Assembly (NCBI RefSeq): GCF_016632335.1
Contig: NZ_JAEPBG010000008.1
Location: 228,203 to 292,202, forward strand
Source of the DNA: Noviherbaspirillum pedocola
Lineage (GTDB): Bacteria > Pseudomonadota > Gammaproteobacteria > Burkholderiales > Burkholderiaceae_D
Length of the DNA: 64,000 bases
Direction of reading: 5' to 3'
Shown here: positions 59,879-64,000 of the stretch, piece by piece
How positions within the stretch are numbered: the first letter of the stretch is position 1
Layout: each line of letters starts with the position of its first letter
Made by a program: the position numbers and the translations under genes
Notes under the pieces: generated by a model
The model's database searches: none
What the model was told of the DNA's origin: nothing
What the model saw: only the letters and a program-made list of their open reading frames with translations

Positions 59879-60657
59879 GCCTGGACATTCCCCGTCCGAT
59901 ACTGAAAGACAAGAAGGCGTTGGTCTGCGGCGTCGCCAACGAGCATTCGATTGCCTATGGCTGCGCCAAGGCCTTCCACGAGCTCGGCGCGCAATTGGCG
60001 CTGACCTATGCGAACGACAAGACGAAAACGCATACCGAGCCGCTGGCGCGAGAGCTGGAAGCGCCGATCTACATGCCGCTGGACGCGACCCGGCTTGATG
60101 ACATGGAAGCGGTGTTCTCGCGCATCGAAAAGGAATGGGGTCGGCTCGACATCCTGGTGCACTCGATCGCCTGGGCACCGAAGGAAGACCTGCAGGGCGG
60201 GCTGCTCGATTGCTCGGCCTCAGGCTTTGGCCAGGCGATGGACATTTCCTGCCATTCCTTCGTGCGGCTCGCGCGCCTTGCCGCGCCCCTGATGAAGGAA
60301 GGCGGCACGATGTTCACGATGAGCTATTACGGCGCCAACAAGGTGGTGCCGAACTACAACGTGATGGGGCCGGTGAAGGCGGCGCTCGAAGCCTGCGCAC
60401 GCTACCTCGCCTACGAGCTCGGACAAAAGCAGATCCGGGTGCACGCGATTTCACCGGGCCCTTTGCAGACCCGGGCCGCATCGGGCCTGAAGGACTTCGA
60501 TCTGATGCTCAACGAAGCCGCGCGCCGCGCGCCGCTCGGCGAGCTGGTCGACATCATGGACGTCGGTTACAGCTGCGCCTTCCTTGCTACGCCGCTCGCA
60601 AGGCGGCTGTCGGGCGAAACGCTGTACATCGATGGCGGCGTCAACATCATGGCCTGA
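59875..60657 (+). CDS. fabI: Enoyl-[acyl-carrier-protein] reductase, FabI type
   Basis: A 260-residue SDR-related enzyme that reduces trans-2-enoyl-ACP with NADH: KKALVCGVANEHSIAYGCAK (FabI-specific opening), LVHSIAWAPKEDLQGGLLDC, MFTMSYYGANKVVPNYNVMG with the FabI Tyr-x6-Lys layout, and GPLQTRAASGLKDFDLMLNE. The last residues SGETLYIDGGVNIMA are typical. Its presence in this operon, rather than a fatty-acid synthesis locus, suggests a second FabI, possibly acting on short enoyl substrates (inference). Confidence 0.9.
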   Translation: MSLDIPRPILKDKKALVCGVANEHSIAYGCAKAFHELGAQLALTYANDKTKTHTEPLARELEAPIYMPLDATRLDDMEAVFSRIEKEWGRLDILVHSIAWAPKEDLQGGLLDCSASGFGQAMDISCHSFVRLARLAAPLMKEGGTMFTMSYYGANKVVPNYNVMGPVKAALEACARYLAYELGQKQIRVHAISPGPLQTRAASGLKDFDLMLNEAARRAPLGELVDIMDVGYSCAFLATPLARRLSGETLYIDGGVNIMA

Positions 60658-60667
60658 GGAGAAGGAC

Positions 60668-60922
60668 ATGGCAGACCTGTTGCTGGGCAATGTGGATTCC
60701 AGCGCCTCGGATGAGGACATCAAGAGCTTCCTGGTGAAGTACGGCTTCCCGGAATACGACGCGATACAGCACATTCCGGGCGATGGCTCCCGGCCGGCGG
60801 TGCTGCTGAGCTTTCACGACGCGCCGGCCGCAGTGCTGCGTCAACTGCAGCCGCGCCTGCAGAACCTGTACTGGAAGAACCGGCGCCTGCAGGCGCAGGT
60901 GATGGCGGGCCGATTTAACTAA
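60668..60922 (+). CDS. Small RRM-like protein
   Basis: An 84-residue protein whose pattern fits an RRM fold: beta1 LLLGNV, helix SDEDIKSFLVKYG, beta strand EYDAIQHIPGD, beta3 RPAVLLSFHD, helix AAVLRQLQPRLQNL, then a basic end. The RNP1 aromatic residues are weakly conserved, so RNA binding is uncertain. It lies ten bases after fabI and 25 bases before the next gene. Confidence 0.65.
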   Translation: MADLLLGNVDSSASDEDIKSFLVKYGFPEYDAIQHIPGDGSRPAVLLSFHDAPAAVLRQLQPRLQNLYWKNRRLQAQVMAGRFN

Positions 60923-60947
60923 TGAAAAACAAGGCAGGAAACAAGCC

Positions 60948-61955
60948 ATGAACATACTCGACTGGCTGCTGGGCGACGACGCGTGCGTACACGACGATGT
61001 CGATGATGCAGTGGAGCGGCTCCTCGCGCTGCATCCGCAATTGAAACTGGTACGCCGCTGCAAGACGCGCCTGGCGTCTGCGGTCGAGACCAGCCAGGCG
61101 TATATCGAAGGCCTGCTCGGGCACATGCCGAGGCCGCATGAGGCGAACGAAGCTGCCTGGTCGATGGACCCCTGGATCCATGCTTTCTTCGGCTCGCCGG
61201 ACGATGTGACCCGCGTGATCAGCGCCTCGCCGGATCTGCGCCAGTGGTTCGAGCGCAACCCGGACGCGCAGGAAGTGCATGCGGTGCTGGGCATGGAGAT
61301 GACAGAGCGTCGCGTGCTCGGCGTCGCACAGCACGGCGACACGGTGCGCCGCGACGTGCCGCAGACCACCCTGTCCTTCACCGACCATCAGCTGCGCCTG
61401 TGCGGCCGCAGCGGGCCGGACCTGAGGCAGGAAGTGCTGCGCCGCCTGATGGATCAGCTCGGGCTGGAAGCCCTGGAGCAGATCAACGCCGATAAGTCGC
61501 TGCGTGATCGGCTTGCCGAGGAAAGAGCCCTGCTGCGCACCCGGCTGAAGTTGCTGGAGCTGCATGGGGCCGGGGTGATGGGCATGTTCAATCTCACGCG
61601 CGAGGAAAGTCTGGCGCAGGCCGAGGACGTGAAGCGTTCCATCGAAGACAACCAGCGCGCGCTGGAGCGCTGCGGCACCGGGGCCGATGCACTGGAACGC
61701 GAACTGGAGAAGGTGCGCATGGTATTCGCCAATCCCGAGCAGTATCTGTCCGTCTGGCTGCGCCGCTTCCGCCTGAATGCGATGAACATACTCGTCGAGG
61801 ATCTGGCCGCACCGGGCGTCGACATCGAAGTCCCGGTCGCGCGCATCCCGACCACGCCACCGCGCGAGCGCGCGTTCACCCTAGTGCGCTTCGCGCGGCG
61901 CGATCTGCGCGCACAGCATGACCTGCTGAAGGAAGCCGAGCGCCTGCTCGGATGA
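60948..61955 (+). CDS. Unknown 335-aa helical protein
   Basis: No family is recognised. The protein has an N-terminal helical section ([20 protein letters not shown]), a Pro/Trp-rich segment ([20 protein letters not shown]), a central part ([20 protein letters not shown]) and predicted coiled-coil regions ([20 protein letters not shown]; then [20 protein letters not shown]). It is soluble, with no signal peptide. It lies 16 bases before the ATP synthase gamma gene, so it may be a partner or assembly factor (inference from position only). Confidence 0.7.
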   Translation: MNILDWLLGDDACVHDDVDDAVERLLALHPQLKLVRRCKTRLASAVETSQAYIEGLLGHMPRPHEANEAAWSMDPWIHAFFGSPDDVTRVISASPDLRQWFERNPDAQEVHAVLGMEMTERRVLGVAQHGDTVRRDVPQTTLSFTDHQLRLCGRSGPDLRQEVLRRLMDQLGLEALEQINADKSLRDRLAEERALLRTRLKLLELHGAGVMGMFNLTREESLAQAEDVKRSIEDNQRALERCGTGADALERELEKVRMVFANPEQYLSVWLRRFRLNAMNILVEDLAAPGVDIEVPVARIPTTPPRERAFTLVRFARRDLRAQHDLLKEAERLLG

Positions 61956-61971
61956 ACGAAGGAGGACAAGC

Positions 61972-62844
61972 ATGCAAAGCGGCAAGGAGATCCGCTCGCG
62001 GATCAAGAGCGTCGAGAACACGCGCAAGATCACCAAGGCCATGGAAATGGTCGCCGCATCCAAGATGCGCAAGGTGCAGGAGCGCATGCGCGCGGCGCGC
62101 CCCTACAGCAGCCGGGTGCGCAATATCGCCGGGCATTTGTCGGAAGCAAATCCGGAGTACCGGCATCCGCTGATGGTGAAGCACAAGACGCTCAAGCGCG
62201 TCGGCCTGATCGTGGTGACGACCGACAAGGGACTGTGCGGCGGGATGAATGCGAATGTGCTGCGTACGCTGACGCAGCGCATGCGCGAGTTCGAGAAGTC
62301 GGGCGTGGCATGCGAGCTGATGGTGGTCGGGAGCAAGGGACTGAGCTTCCTGTCACGCATAGGCGCGAAGATCATCGCGCAGGTCACGCAGCTCGGCGAC
62401 GTGCCGCATCTGGATCGCCTGGTCGGCCCGGCCAAGGTGCTGCTCGATGGGTACCAGAACGGCGATCTGGACGCCATCCACGTGTTCTACACCCGCTTCG
62501 TCAATTCCATGCAGCAGGAACCGGTGTCGCTGCAGTTGGTGCCGCTGTCCGATGAAGAGCTACGCCCCGATCCGGGGGCGCCGCATCACTGGGATTATCT
62601 GTACGAGCCGGATGCACAGACGGTGATCGACGAGCTGCTGATCCGCTACCTGGAAGCGCTGATGTACCAGGCGCTGGCGGAGAACATGGCTTCCGAGCAG
62701 TCCGCGCGACGCATGGCGATGAAGGCGGCCAGCGACAACGCCGGCAGCGTGATCGATGAACTGCGCCTGGTCTACAACAAGACGCGGCAGGCGGCGATCA
62801 CGACCGAGATCTCCGAGATCGTGTCCGGCGCGGCTGCGGTTTAG
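61972..62844 (+). CDS. atpG: F-type ATP synthase gamma subunit
   Basis: A 290-residue rotor subunit of normal length. The N-terminal helix [60 protein letters not shown] in the middle and the C-terminal helix [40 protein letters not shown] are all intact, matching betaproteobacterial F1 gamma. It is preceded by GGAGG. Unusually, alpha and beta genes do not flank it. Confidence 0.93.
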   Translation: MQSGKEIRSRIKSVENTRKITKAMEMVAASKMRKVQERMRAARPYSSRVRNIAGHLSEANPEYRHPLMVKHKTLKRVGLIVVTTDKGLCGGMNANVLRTLTQRMREFEKSGVACELMVVGSKGLSFLSRIGAKIIAQVTQLGDVPHLDRLVGPAKVLLDGYQNGDLDAIHVFYTRFVNSMQQEPVSLQLVPLSDEELRPDPGAPHHWDYLYEPDAQTVIDELLIRYLEALMYQALAENMASEQSARRMAMKAASDNAGSVIDELRLVYNKTRQAAITTEISEIVSGAAAV

Positions 62845-62878
62845 CAGGCGTTATCAGTGGCATCAACCAGGAGGCATC

Positions 62879-63307
62879 ATGGCTGAAGCGAAGAGCGTGC
62901 ATGTGAGCGTGGTATCGGCCGAAGAGGAAATCTTCGATGGCCCGGCGGAATTCGTGGCCCTGCCCGGAGAGGTCGGCGAGCTTGGCATCTATCCATCGCA
63001 TACGCCATTGATCACCCGGATCCGGCCGGGCGCGGTGCGCATCAAGCGCCCGGACCAGGCTGAAGAGGAACTGATTTTCGTTGCCGGCGGCATCCTCGAG
63101 GTGCAGCCCTATGAGGTAACGGTGCTGGCCGATACCGCGATCCGCGGCCGCGACCTGGATGAAGCGAAGGCGATGGAAGCGCGCAAGCTGGCCGAGGAGA
63201 ACCTCGGCAACCGGCAGGGCACCGTCGATTATGCGAAGGCCCAGGCTGAGCTGGCGATGGCGATCGCGCAGTTGCAGGCCATAACGCGCATGCGGCGCAA
63301 GCGCTGA
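62879..63307 (+). CDS. atpC: F-type ATP synthase epsilon subunit
   Basis: A 142-residue subunit with the N-terminal beta-sandwich ([60 protein letters not shown]) and a complete C-terminal helical hairpin ([40 protein letters not shown]), so inhibition by epsilon remains possible. The ATG at 62879 has AGGAGG upstream. It follows gamma by 34 bases; the usual beta gene between them is missing. Confidence 0.92.
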   Translation: MAEAKSVHVSVVSAEEEIFDGPAEFVALPGEVGELGIYPSHTPLITRIRPGAVRIKRPDQAEEELIFVAGGILEVQPYEVTVLADTAIRGRDLDEAKAMEARKLAEENLGNRQGTVDYAKAQAELAMAIAQLQAITRMRRKR

Positions 63308-63349
63308 AGCGGCTTTCCCTGCATCCAGGCTTGACAGAGGAGAATTGCG

Positions 63350-63817
63350 ATGAACGTGAACGCCGCCCTGTTTGGGGAATGCGTCGTCTTTCTTATGTTC
63401 GTTGCCTTCGTCTGGCGCTATCTCTGGCCGCCGGTGAGGAATGCCATCGACGAGCGCATCAAGCGCATCGCGGACGGCCTGGCCATCGCCGAGCGCAGCA
63501 GCACGGAAGGCAATGCGGCGCAAATGAGAATGCGCGAACGCCTGACGGCGCTGGAGCGGGACAAAGAGCGCTGGATGACCGAGGCGGATGCGCGCATAGC
63601 GCGCATCCTCGAGGATGGCCAGCGCGCGGCCGCGGAACAGACCGAGCGCATCCTCGCCAACGCGCGCGCCGAGGCCGGCCACGAAATGGCCCGCGCGCGC
63701 GACGCCTTGCGCAACGAGCTCGCGGCGGCTGCGGTGCGTGGTGCGGAGGAAATCCTGAAGCGCGAGATGGATGCGCAGACGCATGCGGAGCTGGTGCGGC
63801 GCACGGGGAAGGATTGA
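63350..63817 (+). CDS. atpF: F-type ATP synthase b subunit
   Basis: A 155-residue stator subunit: membrane anchor ALFGECVVFLMFVAFVWRYL, then the WPPVRNAIDERIKRIADGLA hinge typical of b, and a long charged helix to the end (EAGHEMARARDALRNELAAA). It dimerises and ties F1 to Fo. GAGGAG precedes the ATG. The gene order gamma-epsilon-b is non-canonical. It is the last gene of the window, 56 bases before the hexamer array. Confidence 0.9.
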   Translation: MNVNAALFGECVVFLMFVAFVWRYLWPPVRNAIDERIKRIADGLAIAERSSTEGNAAQMRMRERLTALERDKERWMTEADARIARILEDGQRAAAEQTERILANARAEAGHEMARARDALRNELAAAAVRGAEEILKREMDAQTHAELVRRTGKD

Positions 63818-63873
63818 GACTCTCCCGGGCCGGTAAAGGGACCGGTGCAAGAAGCCCATCGATGTAGCCGACG

Positions 63874-64000
63874 GCCTTTGCCTTTGCCTTTGCCTTTGCC
63901 TTTGCCTTTGCCTTTGCCTTTGCCTTTGCCTTTGCCTTTGCCTTTGCCTTTGCCTTTGCCTTTGCCTTTGCCTTTGCCTTTGCCTTTGCCTTTGCCTTTG
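63874..64000. repeat. Perfect GCCTTT/TTTGCC hexanucleotide array, at least 21 copies
   Basis: The hexamer repeats without a mismatch from 63874 to the window end (127 bases) and so continues past it. It follows atpF with 56 intervening bases that hold a short CCGG-TAAAGGGA-CCGG dyad. It resembles the TTGCAG array at 32962 beside the inverted element, so another copy of that element may follow. Confidence 0.95.

Noticed and set aside
63874..64000. Possible CRISPR array
   Set aside because: The repeats are 6-base tandem units with no spacers and there are no cas genes nearby; it is a microsatellite.

Overview
The window is high-GC, densely coded DNA that looks like a betaproteobacterial chromosome of the Burkholderiales. 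The protein types and the intergenic repeat families (GTAGGGTGGGC inverted repeats, and a large inverted element edged by TTGCNN hexamer arrays) suggest Oxalobacteraceae, such as a Noviherbaspirillum or Herbaspirillum relative. That placement is inference, because no rRNA or tRNA gene is visible. No CRISPR array, insertion sequence, prophage or origin was recognised.

Layout. 1-6.1 kb: the end of an exopolysaccharide or capsule locus (polyprenyl-phosphate sugar-phosphate transferase, flippase-like protein, DUF535 protein, GT2 glycosyltransferase, beta-helix protein). 6.1-10.6 kb: RlpA-like protein, then a LysR regulator divergent from a GntP-type permease and 3-hydroxybutyrate dehydrogenase (ketone-body uptake and oxidation). 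10.6-18.4 kb: small proteins, a DEAD-box RNA helicase with two RNA-binding domains, an ECF sigma/anti-sigma pair, a cupin, a DUF1540 protein and a GT4 glycosyltransferase. 18.6-24.5 kb: hppD with a divergent Lrp-type regulator, pterin dehydratase, two SDRs, a BrnT/BrnA-like toxin-antitoxin pair, a cupin and a DUF2721 membrane protein. 24.6-29.7 kb: TonB-dependent receptor, YfiR-like protein and hybrid histidine kinase. 29.8-33 kb: stand-alone LigD polymerase domain, then enoyl-CoA hydratase, MaoC protein and hydrolase.

33.3-46.1 kb is an aerobic benzoate (box) catabolic locus. It holds boxB, boxA, boxC and boxR on the minus strand, and a DUF4863 gene, benzoate-CoA ligase and a complete five-gene branched-chain-type ABC importer on the plus strand. 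The control regions carry TGCA motifs that probably bind BoxR. A RES/Xre toxin-antitoxin pair follows directly. 47.2-54 kb holds another hybrid kinase, a set of small secreted proteins (one with six 33-bp tandem repeats), a SYLF lipoprotein and a predicted outer-membrane protein.

54.07-63.82 kb is one tightly packed eleven-gene plus-strand array: DUF3141 (PHA-synthase-like), phosphotransacylase, acetate kinase, CoA-transferase A and B, FabI, an RRM-like protein, an unknown 335-aa protein, then F-type ATP synthase gamma, epsilon and b. Its only visible ATP synthase genes are rotor and stator stalk subunits, in a non-canonical order, and it runs into a perfect TTTGCC hexamer array that continues past the window end. 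This is the best candidate here for an undescribed system.
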